DNA of 64,000 nucleotides from an uncultured Phocaeicola sp. (GCA_944320845.1 CALUJA010000002.1:143154-207153), one strand, 5' to 3'; counted from the first letter of the stretch, positions 1-10,058 are shown. Program-made: numbers and translations. The notes: generated by a model from the sequence alone, not told the origin.

Positions 1-1368
1 GCTTACGTGCCGGACGATGAGTTCACGGGTATATTCGGCCGCATTGCGGTTTACAGCCTCGTCTTTGCTCTCGTGAAGCAGGAGGTCGTAACGCACTCCG
101 CTTCCGATAAAGCTCTTCTTGATGCCCGGCAGAGCGTCGACAGAATGGTAGATTTCAAGCAGCGGACGGTGGTCTGTATTAAGGTTCGGGCAGATTTTGG
201 GATGGATGCACGACGGCCGCTTACAGCGCCGGCAGAGATTTTCATCCTTTCCCCCCATGCGGTACATATTGGCAGACGGCCCTCCCAAGTCGCTCAAATA
301 TCCTTTGAAGTCGGGCATCTCGGTGATTGCCCTGACCTCTTTGAGGATACTCTCCTTGCTCCGGCTGACGATGAACTTTCCCTGGTGGGCCGAGATGGTG
401 CAGAATGCGCATCCGCCAAAGCATCCGCGGTGGATATTGACGGAAAACTTAATCATGTCGTAGGCCGGAATGCGTTTCCCTTTATACTTGGGATGGGGCA
501 GACGGGTATAAGGCAGGTCGAACGACCTGTCCAGCTCTTCCTGTGTCATGGGCGGAAAGGGAGGATTGACCACTACCGTGCGGTGGTCTGCCTTTTGCAG
601 AATGCGGGCGGCCGTGTATTTGTTTGACTCCTCTTCAATATGGCGGAAGTTTTCAGCTTGCTTTTTCTTGTCTTTCAAGCATTCCTTATGCGGGAAGAGC
701 GTCAGGTCTTCAAATCCTTCCAAGGGCTTTGGCCTGTCATCGCAGGTGAGATAGGCCGTTTGAAGGATGTCATGAGGAATTTTATTTTCGGCCTGCATCC
801 GTTTCGAAAGTTCCGTAACGGGCTTTTCACCCATGCCGTAAATCAGCAGGTCGGCTCCCGAGTCGACCAGAATGGAGGGGAGAACTTTGTCTTGCCAGTA
901 ATCATAATGAGTCAGCCGCCGTAAAGAGGCCTCTATGCCTCCCAATACGACGGGTACATCCGGATACAGTTTCTTGAGAATCTGTGTGTATACGATGCTT
1001 GGATATTCCGGCCGCATGTCGTGCCTGCCGTCGGGGGTATAGGCATCCTCACTGCGGAGGCGCTTGTTGGCAGTATATTTGTTTACCATGCTGTCCATGC
1101 ATCCGGCGGATACGCCGAAAAACAAGCGCGGACGCCCTAATTTCCTGAAGTCTCTCAAGTCATCGCGCCAGTTGGGTTGGGGGATGAGGGCGACTTTCAA
1201 GCCTTGGGCTTCAAGTATGCGCCCTATCACGGCGGCTCCAAACGAGGGATGATCTACGTATGCATCCCCGCAAAACAGAATGACATCCAGTTCATCCCAT
1301 CCTCTTAACTCGACTTCCTTTTTCGTTGTCGGCAGCCAGTCTGTCAGATTATGCTGTTTCTTTGTCAC
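1..1368 (-). CDS. ygiQ: YgiQ family radical SAM protein (UPF0313), N-terminal part
   Basis: Reading frame open from a GTG at 1368 to the left edge (456 codons, C-terminus outside the window). The start LTDWLPTTKKEVELRGWDEL followed by DVILFCGDAYVDHPSFGAAV is the conserved YgiQ opening. The radical-SAM cluster motif CxxxCxxC lies in GCFGGCAFCT (Cys316, 320, 323), and a second Cys cluster (CRRCKRPSC) follows. The family is a predicted [4Fe-4S]/SAM enzyme; its reaction is unknown to me. The GTG overlaps the last 20 bases of the upstream 101-aa gene, so translational coupling is likely. There is no good ATG near the conserved N-terminus, which supports the GTG start. Confidence 0.9.
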   Translation of the reverse strand, partial: MTKKQHNLTDWLPTTKKEVELRGWDELDVILFCGDAYVDHPSFGAAVIGRILEAQGLKVALIPQPNWRDDLRDFRKLGRPRLFFGVSAGCMDSMVNKYTANKRLRSEDAYTPDGRHDMRPEYPSIVYTQILKKLYPDVPVVLGGIEASLRRLTHYDYWQDKVLPSILVDSGADLLIYGMGEKPVTELSKRMQAENKIPHDILQTAYLTCDDRPKPLEGFEDLTLFPHKECLKDKKKQAENFRHIEEESNKYTAARILQKADHRTVVVNPPFPPMTQEELDRSFDLPYTRLPHPKYKGKRIPAYDMIKFSVNIHRGCFGGCAFCTISAHQGKFIVSRSKESILKEVRAITEMPDFKGYLSDLGGPSANMYRMGGKDENLCRRCKRPSCIHPKICPNLNTDHRPLLEIYHSVDALPGIKKSFIGSGVRYDLLLHESKDEAVNRNAAEYTRELIVRHVS

Positions 1369-1654
1369 GTTTCCAATTGATGTAGAGCAGGATGAGTTGG
1401 TGAAGTCCGAACGCCTTCATGTTGTTGTGGTAGATTACATCAATGCAAAGGTCCAGCAAGTCCTTGCTGTTTTCTTCCATTGAGGCAATCAGCGACCGGA
1501 TATTCAACTTCAGTTTGTCGAGCACACTCTCGTCAACGATGCCGTTGCTGTCTATCAGCCCTTGAAAGAGCGAGTATTTTTCGATGGTTTCCAGATGCGT
1601 TTCCGAAATTTCCATGCTGCGGGTGCCCGAAGCGTTTGTCTGTATCGTATACAT
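1349..1654 (-). CDS. Conserved-looking 101-aa hypothetical protein
   Basis: A small acidic, mostly helical protein with no signal peptide or membrane segment. No catalytic motif is seen and I do not recognise the family. The frame extends upstream to a TTG at 1687, but that TTG is part of a TAACTTTG promoter box. The ATG at 1654 (MYTIQTNASGT) is therefore the likely start. It lies between the PfkB kinase gene and ygiQ, overlapping the latter by 20 bases, so it is probably co-transcribed with ygiQ. Function unknown. Confidence 0.7.
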   Translation of the reverse strand: MYTIQTNASGTRSMEISETHLETIEKYSLFQGLIDSNGIVDESVLDKLKLNIRSLIASMEENSKDLLDLCIDVIYHNNMKAFGLHQLILLYINWKRDKETA

Positions 1655-1684
1655 AATATTATTCTTTAAATGTGTTTCTACAGA

Positions 1685-1692
1685 CAAAGTTA
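1685..1692 (-). promoter_or_regulatory. -7 promoter box for the 101-aa gene / ygiQ
   Basis: TAACTTTG on the minus strand, matching TAnnTTTG, 30 bases upstream of the ATG at 1654. No clear -33 TTTG. It gives ygiQ a promoter separate from the kinase gene upstream. Confidence 0.55.
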
Positions 1693-1729
1693 TACTTTTT
1701 CCTGAAATGACCTGCGTTTTTCCCTCTTT

Positions 1730-2635
1730 TTATTGTTTTAAAGTTTGAGGATGCAGACTGCTGTTGCGGATGATGTCCCATACTTCCTCTTCTGTTCCGG
1801 AAAAAGGACCGGACTTTTCGAGCTTGATGGTCGACATGGCGGCCGCAAAACATCCTGCCTCTTCATAAGAAGCTCCCTTGTTGCGCATATAGAGATAGCC
1901 TAAAACGTAAGTGTCACCGCAGCCTGTAGCGTCTACCACCTCGTGGGGAGGATAAGCGGGTATTTTGTGGAATGTCCCTTCCGCATAAATCAATGAGCCG
2001 AGGCTGCCTAACGTGAGCAGAACCTCCTTTACTCCCCAGGCGGCAAGCTGTAGGGCGGCCTGTTTCGGGTCTTTGAATCCGGTCAGCACTTCTGCTTCAT
2101 GTTCGTTTACCTTAAGGATATCGATGTATTTCAAAGCTTCCTTTTTGTCTTTCCAGTCGATGGGGTATACCTTTTCCTCTCTCACTTCGCGAAGATACCC
2201 TTGTGCATCTACGGCTAAAATGCCTTTCCCGGAAAGCATCTTGACCACATCTAAAGAGAAATCGTCGGACAAAAGACTTCCCAGATGGAATATATGGGCA
2301 TTTTCATCTTTGAGTTCATCTACGGTGAAAGGGTCGGCCTTGGCCAGTACACGCTGTGTACGGTTGTCTTGGTTTTCTCCGTAGGTATTTTCAAAATAGA
2401 CCGTATTCTTGCTTGGCAGGACTTTTACCCGGATTCCCTCTTTGCGCATATCCTCTACAGCTTTATATTCGCTCGGTGCAAGGGCTGTAATCAGCTTGTA
2501 GTTTTGGATATCTTTCAGGTGTCTTATGCCATGAGAGAAATAGTAAGAGGTACCTCCCGGCAGATAAGTAGTCTTTTTGGGGGTTACGATTTTGTCTAAA
2601 GTGATATGTCCTATGCAACAGATATCATTGGTCAT
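1730..2635 (-). CDS. PfkB-family carbohydrate kinase
   Basis: 301 aa, cytoplasmic. The N-terminal CCIGHITLDKIV and PGGTSYYFS resemble the PfkB substrate-binding region. The C-terminal signature VVDATGCGDTYVLGYL carries the anion hole and catalytic base (Asp241). Family members phosphorylate sugars, nucleosides or related polyols with ATP; the substrate cannot be read from the sequence. The ATG at 2635 is preferred because an upstream in-frame TTG (2665) lies inside the -7 promoter box. The gene is divergent from inositol-phosphate synthase with about 235 bases between starts, so an inositol-related substrate is possible but unproven. Confidence 0.9.
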   Translation of the reverse strand: MTNDICCIGHITLDKIVTPKKTTYLPGGTSYYFSHGIRHLKDIQNYKLITALAPSEYKAVEDMRKEGIRVKVLPSKNTVYFENTYGENQDNRTQRVLAKADPFTVDELKDENAHIFHLGSLLSDDFSLDVVKMLSGKGILAVDAQGYLREVREEKVYPIDWKDKKEALKYIDILKVNEHEAEVLTGFKDPKQAALQLAAWGVKEVLLTLGSLGSLIYAEGTFHKIPAYPPHEVVDATGCGDTYVLGYLYMRNKGASYEEAGCFAAAMSTIKLEKSGPFSGTEEEVWDIIRNSSLHPQTLKQ

Positions 2636-2662
2636 TTTCGTAAGGTTCTTATGATTCGGCCG

Positions 2663-2670
2663 CAAAGATA
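2663..2670 (-). promoter_or_regulatory. -7 promoter box for PfkB kinase
   Basis: TATCTTTG on the minus strand, 27 bases upstream of the ATG at 2635. It excludes the TTG start at 2665. Confidence 0.6.
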
Positions 2671-2802
2671 CATAATATTTTTCTTATCTTTTCTCTTCCC
2701 GGAAAATTAAACGAATGTCCATTTTTTCTGAAATTATAGTATATATTTACTGGTCTGGGAATAAAAACAAGAGAGAAGGGTGGTTTAATGAAACAAAAGC
2801 TT

Positions 2803-2810
2803 TAACTTTG
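2803..2810 (+). promoter_or_regulatory. -7 promoter box for inositol-phosphate synthase
   Basis: TAACTTTG, 61 bases upstream of the ATG at 2872. A weak GGTTTA sits 20 bases upstream in place of the -33 element. Confidence 0.55.
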
Positions 2811-2871
2811 AGGCGTTTTTTGTTTGTCTTGGAAACAAAAGTGTTTAATATAAGGAAAAAGGATTTTAGAA

Positions 2872-4179
2872 ATGAAAAACATGAATGTAAAGCCCGCAGA
2901 CGGAAAGTTGGGGGTATTGTGTGTTGGTTTGGGCGCTGTAGCCACGACATTTATGACTGGAGTGTTAATGGTGCGGAAAGGTCTGGCGAAACCGGTTGGG
3001 GCAATGACTCAGTATGATAAGATTCGTGTAGGACGTGGGGTTGATAAGAAGTATCTGCATTATGACGAGATTGTTCCGATGGCACAACTGAGTGATATCG
3101 TTTTTGGGGCGTGGGATGTATATCCGGCTAACGCCTATGAATCGGCCATAAACTGCGAGGTGCTGAAGGAAAAGGACATCAATCCAGTAAAAGACGAACT
3201 GGAAAAGATTGTTCCGATGAAGGCCGCCTTTGACCATAATTATGCCAAACGCCTGGACGGAAATAATGTAAAGGACTGCGCGACCCGTTGGGACATGGTG
3301 GAACAACTGCGTGAAGACATCCGCAGCTTCAAGGAAGCCAATGGTTGCAGCCGTATTGTTGTGCTGTGGGCTGCTTCTACAGAAATTTATGTGCCGGTAT
3401 GCGAAGAGGTTCATGGCACATTGGCGGCTTTGGAGCAGGCGATGAAGAATGACGATCGCGAGCATGTCGCTCCCTCTATGTGCTATGCTTATGCTGCTTT
3501 GGCCGAAGGCGCTCCATTTATCATGGGCGCTCCGAATACGACAGTCGATATCCCGGCCATGTGGGAGATGGCAGAAAAGACCAAGATGCCTATAGCCGGA
3601 AAAGACTTCAAGACGGGGCAGACATTGGTTAAGTCTGGTTTCGCTCCGATTATCGGCACGCGCTGCTTAGGTTTGTCAGGATGGTTCTCAACCAATATCT
3701 TGGGTAATCGTGACGGACTGGTATTGGACGAGCCTGCTAATTTCCATACCAAAGAGGTCAGCAAGCTGTCTACTCTGGAGTCTATCCTTGTTCCGGAAAA
3801 TCAGCCGGACTTGTATACGGACTATTATCATAAGGTGCGTATCAACTATTATCCTCCTCGCAACGACAATAAGGAAGGATGGGATAACATCGATATATTC
3901 GGATGGATGGGCTATCCGATGCAGATAAAGATAAATTTCCTTTGTCGCGATTCTATTTTGGCTGCACCGTTGTGTCTGGATTTGGTGTTGCTGAGCGATT
4001 TGGCTGCCCGTGCCGGACGCTATGGCATACAGCGTTTCCTGAGCTTCTTCCTGAAGAGCCCGATGCATGACTATACTCAGAATGAGGTTCCGGTTAACCA
4101 TCTGTTCCAGCAATACGTGATGCTGAAGAATGCCCTCCGTGAAATGGGTGGTTATGAAGCTGATGAAGAAATTGATTAG
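2872..4179 (+). CDS. ino1: Inositol-3-phosphate synthase (myo-inositol-1-phosphate synthase)
   Basis: 435 aa. Isomerises glucose-6-phosphate to inositol-3-phosphate using NAD, the first step towards inositol lipids. Family signs: the N-terminal Rossmann loop GVLCVGLGAVATTFMTG, VLWAASTEIY, FIMGAPNTTVDIPA, the catalytic-region segment GKDFKTGQTLVKSGFAP, and NIDIFGWMGYPMQIKINFL. Length fits the prokaryotic Ino1 class. The start is the first ATG after AAGGAAAAAGG; a second ATG lies three codons on. No other inositol-lipid gene is nearby, so the gene stands alone apart from the divergent PfkB kinase. Confidence 0.95.
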   Translation: MKNMNVKPADGKLGVLCVGLGAVATTFMTGVLMVRKGLAKPVGAMTQYDKIRVGRGVDKKYLHYDEIVPMAQLSDIVFGAWDVYPANAYESAINCEVLKEKDINPVKDELEKIVPMKAAFDHNYAKRLDGNNVKDCATRWDMVEQLREDIRSFKEANGCSRIVVLWAASTEIYVPVCEEVHGTLAALEQAMKNDDREHVAPSMCYAYAALAEGAPFIMGAPNTTVDIPAMWEMAEKTKMPIAGKDFKTGQTLVKSGFAPIIGTRCLGLSGWFSTNILGNRDGLVLDEPANFHTKEVSKLSTLESILVPENQPDLYTDYYHKVRINYYPPRNDNKEGWDNIDIFGWMGYPMQIKINFLCRDSILAAPLCLDLVLLSDLAARAGRYGIQRFLSFFLKSPMHDYTQNEVPVNHLFQQYVMLKNALREMGGYEADEEID

Positions 4180-4203
4180 TCAGTAAAAAATGCTCAAATA
4201 TGA

Positions 4204-4240
4204 AAAGCCGCCGCTTCTGTTTGGAAGCGGCGGCTTTCTT
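4204..4240. terminator. Bidirectional terminator between ino1 and ung
   Basis: Perfect 14-bp stem (4204-4217 with 4224-4237), 6-base loop, T run on the right and A run on the left. It serves both convergent genes. Confidence 0.9.
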
Positions 4241-4257
4241 ATTATATAAATGTATAA

Positions 4258-4920
4258 TTACCACTTGATGGGAGTTTCTCCATGTTCGGCCAGATAGGCG
4301 TTTGCACGGCTGAAGTGCTTGTTCCCGAAGAACCCGTTGTAGGCCGAAAGGGGAGAAGGATGCACGGAAGTCAGTACCAGATGCTTGTTCCGGTCGATGA
4401 AAGCACCTTTTTTTTGCGCATACGACCCCCATAAAATAAAGACCAAATGTTCGCGGTTTTCCGCCAAAGCGCGGATTGCGGCATCGGTAAACTCTTCCCA
4501 TCCCTTATGCTGGTGTGAGCCGGCCTGGTGTGCGCGCACCGTAAGAGTAGCATTAAGCAGCAGCACTCCCTGCTCCGCCCAGCGGGTTAGATTGCCTGTT
4601 GTGGGCATGGGAATGCCGAGGTCATCGTGTATTTCCTTGAATATATTTTGCAGAGACGGCGGAAAAGGAACGCCGTCGTTTACCGAAAAGCAGAGTCCGT
4701 GCGCTTGTCCCGGGCCGTGGTAGGGGTCTTGCCCGATGATGACTACCTTCACCTTGTCGTAAGGACAGAGGTTGAAGGCGTTGAAGATAAGTCTTCCCGG
4801 GGGGTAGACCGTGGTGGAATGATATTCTTGACGGACAAAGTCTGTCAGCTTGACGAAGTAGTCTTTTTCAAATTCTGGTGCAAGAATTTTTTTCCAGCTT
4901 TCTTCTATTTGTACGTTCAT
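4258..4920 (-). CDS. ung: Uracil-DNA glycosylase (family 1)
   Basis: 220 aa. Removes uracil from DNA in base-excision repair. Motif [19 protein letters not shown] includes the water-activating Asp65. The middle block [18 protein letters not shown] and motif [18 protein letters not shown] (catalytic His, DNA intercalation loop) are intact. The frame runs upstream to 5034, but the conserved N-terminus begins at MNVQIEESW (ATG 4920), and a -7 box lies between, so the longer start is rejected. Single gene, convergent with ino1. Confidence 0.96.
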   Translation of the reverse strand: MNVQIEESWKKILAPEFEKDYFVKLTDFVRQEYHSTTVYPPGRLIFNAFNLCPYDKVKVVIIGQDPYHGPGQAHGLCFSVNDGVPFPPSLQNIFKEIHDDLGIPMPTTGNLTRWAEQGVLLLNATLTVRAHQAGSHQHKGWEEFTDAAIRALAENREHLVFILWGSYAQKKGAFIDRNKHLVLTSVHPSPLSAYNGFFGNKHFSRANAYLAEHGETPIKW

Positions 4921-4946
4921 AAATCCAATCTGTTTGTTTTGCTGTG

Positions 4947-4954
4947 TAAAGATA
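4947..4954 (-). promoter_or_regulatory. Probable -7 promoter box for ung
   Basis: TATCTTTA on the minus strand (one mismatch to TAnnTTTG), 26 bases upstream of the ATG at 4920. Confidence 0.45.
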
Positions 4955-5211
4955 ATGCTTTTTTCAGTCAAAAGCGGGCGGGCAGTCGGTTTTTTGTCGT
5001 GGCGGGTAGGCCGGCCGGCTTCCGGCTCTTTCAATAAAAAAATTCCATACGGGCGGAAAGTGCTTTTTGCCGTAGGAAAACGGCGGCGGATTAAGTCAGG
5101 AAATTGTTCCTCTTAGGCCTTTTGTCTTGATAAAAAGATGGTTTTGAGGCAAATTGCGGGTGGAATATCAAAAAATAGATACATTCATGGGATTAGTATC
5201 TCTTTTTTTTC
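4955..5211. other. Intergenic stretch between ung and the carboxylase operon
   Basis: The full gap from ung to accC is 380 bases. Apart from the two divergent promoters nothing is recognised. Short frames here have atypical composition and no family match I can see. Confidence 0.5.
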
Positions 5212-5219
5212 TACTTTTG
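5212..5219 (+). promoter_or_regulatory. -7 promoter box for the acyl-CoA carboxylase operon
   Basis: TACTTTTG, 82 bases upstream of the accC ATG at 5301, leaving a leader of roughly 75 nt. Confidence 0.6.
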
Positions 5220-5300
5220 CACAGTTTTTGGGTTGTTGTGCCGAAGTGAAACGAGGCTCTTCCCAGACATTAAAAAGAGATTATAATTAAATTCTGAAGC

Positions 5301-6812
5301 ATGATACACAAAGTATTGATCGCTAACCGTGGTGAGATAGCTGTACGTGTGATGCGTTCTTGCCGTGAGATGGGCATCCGCACAGTTGCAGTCTTTTCTG
5401 AAGCCGACAGAACGGCGCGCCATGTCCTTTATGCAGACGAAGCCTGTCTGATAGGTCCGGCTGCCTCTCGTGAGAGTTACCTGAATATTGACAAGATTAT
5501 TATGGCGGCCAAGCGTCATGGTGCGGATGCTATCCATCCGGGATACGGTTTCTTGTCAGAAAATTCGGACTTCGCCCGCCGGTGCCGTGAGGAGGGAATT
5601 ATTTTTATCGGCCCTGATCCTGAAACGATGGACGCGATGGGCGACAAGATTTCGGCGCGCAAGCACATGATTGCAGCAGGAGTCCCGGTGGTTCCCGGTA
5701 CAGAACAGCCTTTGCAGAGCGTGGAAGAGGCGAAAGAAATCTGTAACCGCATCGGTTATCCCGTAATGCTGAAAGCGTCTATGGGCGGTGGAGGAAAGGG
5801 AATGCGCCTGATTCATAGTGAAGATGAAGTTGAGGAAGCCTATAATACCGCCCGCTCGGAATCCATGTCATCGTTTGGAGACGACACGGTTTATCTGGAG
5901 AAATTTGTGGAAGAGCCCCATCATATCGAATTTCAGATATTGGGAGACAATTATGGGAATGCGGTTCATCTGTTTGAGCGCGAGTGTTCCATCCAGCGCC
6001 GTAACCAGAAAATCGTGGAAGAGACGCCTTCTCCTTTCGTTACTCCCGAATTGCGGGAAAAGATGGGTGCGGCCGCCGTTGCGGCTGCCAAGGCCGTCGG
6101 CTATAAAGGAGCCGGTACGATTGAGTTCTTGGTAGACAAGCATCGCAATTTCTATTTCCTTGAAATGAATACCCGCCTTCAGGTGGAGCATCCGATTACG
6201 GAAGAAGTGGTGGGTGTTGACCTGGTAAAGGAACAGCTCCGTATAGCAAACGGCGAGCCTTTGCACTTCAAGCAGGAAGAATTGATTCAGCGGGGACATG
6301 CGATAGAGTGCCGTATCTGTGCCGAGGATACTGAGAACAACTTTATGCCTTCTCCCGGAATTATCCGTCAGCTGATAGAGCCTAACGGCATAGGCGTTCG
6401 CATCGACAGCTATGTGTATGAAAGTTACGAGATTCCCATTTATTACGACCCGATGATAGGCAAGTTGATTGTGTGGGCCACTACCCGCCAGTTTGCCATT
6501 GAGCGTATGCGCCGCGTGTTGTATGAATATAAGATAACTGGCTTGAAGACGAATATCGCATATTTGCGTCATATCATGAATGTGCCCGACTTTGTGGAAG
6601 GCCACTATAATACGCTTTTCATTCCGAAGCATCAGGACATGTTGCGCCGTTGGGCCGGCAAGAAGGAAGAGGATACGGAAAACATAGCGATGATAGCTGC
6701 TTATATAGATTATCTGATGAATCTGGAAGAAAACAATTCAGGCTCTTCCGATAACCGTCCTATCAGCCGCTGGCGTGAATTTGGATTGAAAAAAGGTGTA
6801 TTGAGAATTTAA
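5301..6812 (+). CDS. accC: Biotin carboxylase subunit of acetyl/propionyl-CoA carboxylase
   Basis: 503 aa. Carboxylates the biotin of the carrier protein with ATP and bicarbonate. Order: biotin-carboxylase N-domain (VLIANRGEIAVRVMRSC at the start), ATP-grasp with the glycine loop MGGGGKGMRL (about 161-170) and EMNTRLQVEHPITEE (about 289-303), then the C-domain. About 50 residues longer than a typical AccC, closer to PccA/PycA-type chains, but without a fused biotinyl domain; that is the next gene. First gene of a three-gene operon with the carrier protein and carboxyltransferase. Confidence 0.95.
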   Translation: MIHKVLIANRGEIAVRVMRSCREMGIRTVAVFSEADRTARHVLYADEACLIGPAASRESYLNIDKIIMAAKRHGADAIHPGYGFLSENSDFARRCREEGIIFIGPDPETMDAMGDKISARKHMIAAGVPVVPGTEQPLQSVEEAKEICNRIGYPVMLKASMGGGGKGMRLIHSEDEVEEAYNTARSESMSSFGDDTVYLEKFVEEPHHIEFQILGDNYGNAVHLFERECSIQRRNQKIVEETPSPFVTPELREKMGAAAVAAAKAVGYKGAGTIEFLVDKHRNFYFLEMNTRLQVEHPITEEVVGVDLVKEQLRIANGEPLHFKQEELIQRGHAIECRICAEDTENNFMPSPGIIRQLIEPNGIGVRIDSYVYESYEIPIYYDPMIGKLIVWATTRQFAIERMRRVLYEYKITGLKTNIAYLRHIMNVPDFVEGHYNTLFIPKHQDMLRRWAGKKEEDTENIAMIAAYIDYLMNLEENNSGSSDNRPISRWREFGLKKGVLRI

Positions 6813-6824
6813 AAGACATATATT

Positions 6825-7346
6825 ATGGAAATACATATAGGTGAGAGAGTAGCCGATGTGACTTTGGTCAGCAAGGAAGGGAATAAAGTTCAGCTGACGA
6901 TTGACGGAGTGCCTTACAATGTAGATATCGTGATGGCTGAAAATGGGAGTTGCTCTATCCTGCACGATGGAAAGTCGTATAATGCCGAACTGATTCGCAA
7001 GGAGGGAGGAAAAAGTTATACGGTGAATGCCCATTATCAGTCGTATAATATTGATATCATTGACTCTCAGGCCAAATATTTGCGCATGCGTAAAGGCGGC
7101 GATGAAAAGCAGGAAGACAAGATTGTATCTCCTATGCCGGGAAAGGTGGTCAAGATTCCGGTAAAGGTCGGCGACCGTCTGGCGGCGGGAGATATTGTTG
7201 CCGTTATCGAAGCCATGAAGATGCAGAGCAATTATAAGGTGAATAGCGAATGTGTCGTAAGGGAGATTCTGGTGAAAGAAGGAGATTCGGTTAACAGCAA
7301 TCAGGTAATCATGACATTGGATGTAATTAATAACGAAAAAGAATGA
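6825..7346 (+). CDS. Biotin carboxyl carrier protein
   Basis: 173 aa. The C-terminal biotinyl domain (about 100-169) has the attachment motif EAMKM with Lys132 as the biotinylated residue. The preceding SPMPGKVVKIPVKVGDRL is the usual biotinyl-domain entry. The N-terminal 90 residues form a beta-rich region seen in carrier subunits of propionyl-CoA carboxylase and oxaloacetate decarboxylase-like systems. It shuttles carboxybiotin between its two operon partners. 12 bases after accC and 1 base before the carboxyltransferase start. Confidence 0.93.
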   Translation: MEIHIGERVADVTLVSKEGNKVQLTIDGVPYNVDIVMAENGSCSILHDGKSYNAELIRKEGGKSYTVNAHYQSYNIDIIDSQAKYLRMRKGGDEKQEDKIVSPMPGKVVKIPVKVGDRLAAGDIVAVIEAMKMQSNYKVNSECVVREILVKEGDSVNSNQVIMTLDVINNEKE

Positions 7347-7347
7347 T

Positions 7348-8880
7348 ATGACAGCAGAAGAACAATATAAGAAATTCGAAGAGCTGGATAAGCAGGCTTC
7401 GTTGGGAGGCGGCGTTGAGCGTGTGGAAAAGCAGCATGCTAACGGTCATATGACTGCGCGTGAACGTATCGATATGCTATTGGATAAAGGAACTTTTAAT
7501 GAGATAGATAAGTTTGTCATCCATCATTGTACGGATTTTGGAATGGATAAGAAACACATTCCGGGAGATGGTATCGTTTGCGGCTACGGTAAGATAGACG
7601 GACGCCTTGTCTATGTTTACGCTTATGACTTTACTGTATACGGTGGAACATTGAGTACAACGGGAGCAAAGAAGATTGTAAAGGTACAGGAATTGGCCTT
7701 GAAGAACGGAGCCCCTGTAATCGCTCTGAATGATTCGGGTGGAGCTCGCATCCAGGAAGGAGTGGGCAGTATCTCCGGTTATGCATCAATCTTTTATCAG
7801 AATACGATAGCTTCAGGAGTAATACCTCAAATTTCTGCTATATTAGGGCCTTGTGCGGGCGGTGCCTGCTACTCTCCGGCATTGACAGACTTCATTTTCA
7901 TGGTAAAGGAAAAGAGTCACATGTTTATCACAGGTCCGGATGTGGTGAAGGCCGTAACCCACGAAGAAGTGGATAAGGAGGAATTGGGCGGCGCATATAC
8001 GCATAGCAGCAAGAGTGGCGTAACCCATTTCTTGTGTGATACGGAAGAAGAAACATTGATGAGCATTCGGGAGCTGCTGAGTTTCTTGCCTTCCAACAAT
8101 ATGGAGGACGCTCCGATGCAGTCTTGTACGGATGATATTCGGCGTGCAGAGGAATCTTTGATGACTGTGATTCCGGATGATCCCAATATGCCCTATGACA
8201 TCAAGAATATTATCGAGCCAGTAGTGGACAACCACTATTTCTTTGAGGTGATGCCTCACTTTGCAAAGAATATAGTGATAGGGTTTGCACGCATGGGAGG
8301 CCGTCCGGTCGGAATTGTGGCTAACCAGCCTGCCTATTTGGCCGGTGTGCTCGACATCGATGCTTCTGACAAGGCTTCTCGCTTCATTCGTTTCTGCGAC
8401 TGCTTTAATATTCCTATCATTACGTTTGAAGATGTTCCGGGATTCCTTCCGGGATGCACGCAGGAACATAATGGCATCATCCGCCACGGAGCAAAGATTG
8501 TATATGCGTATGCGGAGGCGACAGTGCCTAAAATTACAGTTATTACACGTAAGGCATATGGCGGAGCCTACATCGTAATGAACAGCAAACCGATTGGGGC
8601 GGATGTGAATTTTTCTTATCCTACTGCTGAAATAGCGGTAATGGGAGCTGATGGCGCTGTCAATATCTTGTATCGTAAGGCAAGTGAAGAGGAGAAAAAG
8701 CAGGCTGTGGAGGATTATAAGGAAAAATTCTCTAATCCTTATCGTGCGGCCGAGCAAGGCTATATTGATGAAATTATCCTTCCGAAGGATACGCGTTACA
8801 AATTGATTCAGGCATTGGAAATGACGCAAAACAAGAGTCAGAGCAATCCGCCGAAGAAACATGGCAATATGCCGTTATAA
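7348..8880 (+). CDS. Acyl-CoA carboxylase carboxyltransferase (PccB/MmdA type)
   Basis: 510 aa single-chain carboxyltransferase with two crotonase-like halves. The first half has GPCAGGACYSPALTDF, an oxyanion-hole block; the second has TRKAYGGAYIVM. Together with the biotin carboxylase and carrier it should transfer CO2 to an acyl-CoA: acetyl-CoA for fatty-acid synthesis, or propionyl-CoA (reversibly) in the methylmalonyl pathway. The residue after GGAY is Ile; in actinobacterial enzymes Asp there favours propionyl-CoA and Ile allows acetyl-CoA, but decarboxylase relatives may also have Ile, so this does not settle substrate. No subunit of a sodium-pumping decarboxylase is adjacent. Confidence 0.93.
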   Translation: MTAEEQYKKFEELDKQASLGGGVERVEKQHANGHMTARERIDMLLDKGTFNEIDKFVIHHCTDFGMDKKHIPGDGIVCGYGKIDGRLVYVYAYDFTVYGGTLSTTGAKKIVKVQELALKNGAPVIALNDSGGARIQEGVGSISGYASIFYQNTIASGVIPQISAILGPCAGGACYSPALTDFIFMVKEKSHMFITGPDVVKAVTHEEVDKEELGGAYTHSSKSGVTHFLCDTEEETLMSIRELLSFLPSNNMEDAPMQSCTDDIRRAEESLMTVIPDDPNMPYDIKNIIEPVVDNHYFFEVMPHFAKNIVIGFARMGGRPVGIVANQPAYLAGVLDIDASDKASRFIRFCDCFNIPIITFEDVPGFLPGCTQEHNGIIRHGAKIVYAYAEATVPKITVITRKAYGGAYIVMNSKPIGADVNFSYPTAEIAVMGADGAVNILYRKASEEEKKQAVEDYKEKFSNPYRAAEQGYIDEIILPKDTRYKLIQALEMTQNKSQSNPPKKHGNMPL

Positions 8881-8946
8881 TTCATGGTGAGGTATGTTTT
8901 TTACAAAAATTATCTTACTTCCTGCCTGATTTAAAAAAGAAATTCT

Positions 8947-8954
8947 TATTTTTG
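8947..8954 (+). promoter_or_regulatory. -7 promoter box for gapA
   Basis: TATTTTTG, 94 bases upstream of the gapA ATG; the leader would be about 85 nt and ends in an A-rich stretch before ATG. Confidence 0.6.
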
Positions 8955-9035
8955 CAACGCAAATTGGTAAGAAAGGGAGACGAAACTCCTGAAAGAAGAG
9001 TGCGAGTGTTTATAAATATATTATAAAACCTTTAA

Positions 9036-10058
<1,023 letters not shown>

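Noticed and set aside
7843-8862. 339-codon antisense frame
   Set aside because: Opposite strand of the well-supported carboxyltransferase gene; His/Arg/Cys-rich, typical of a shadow.
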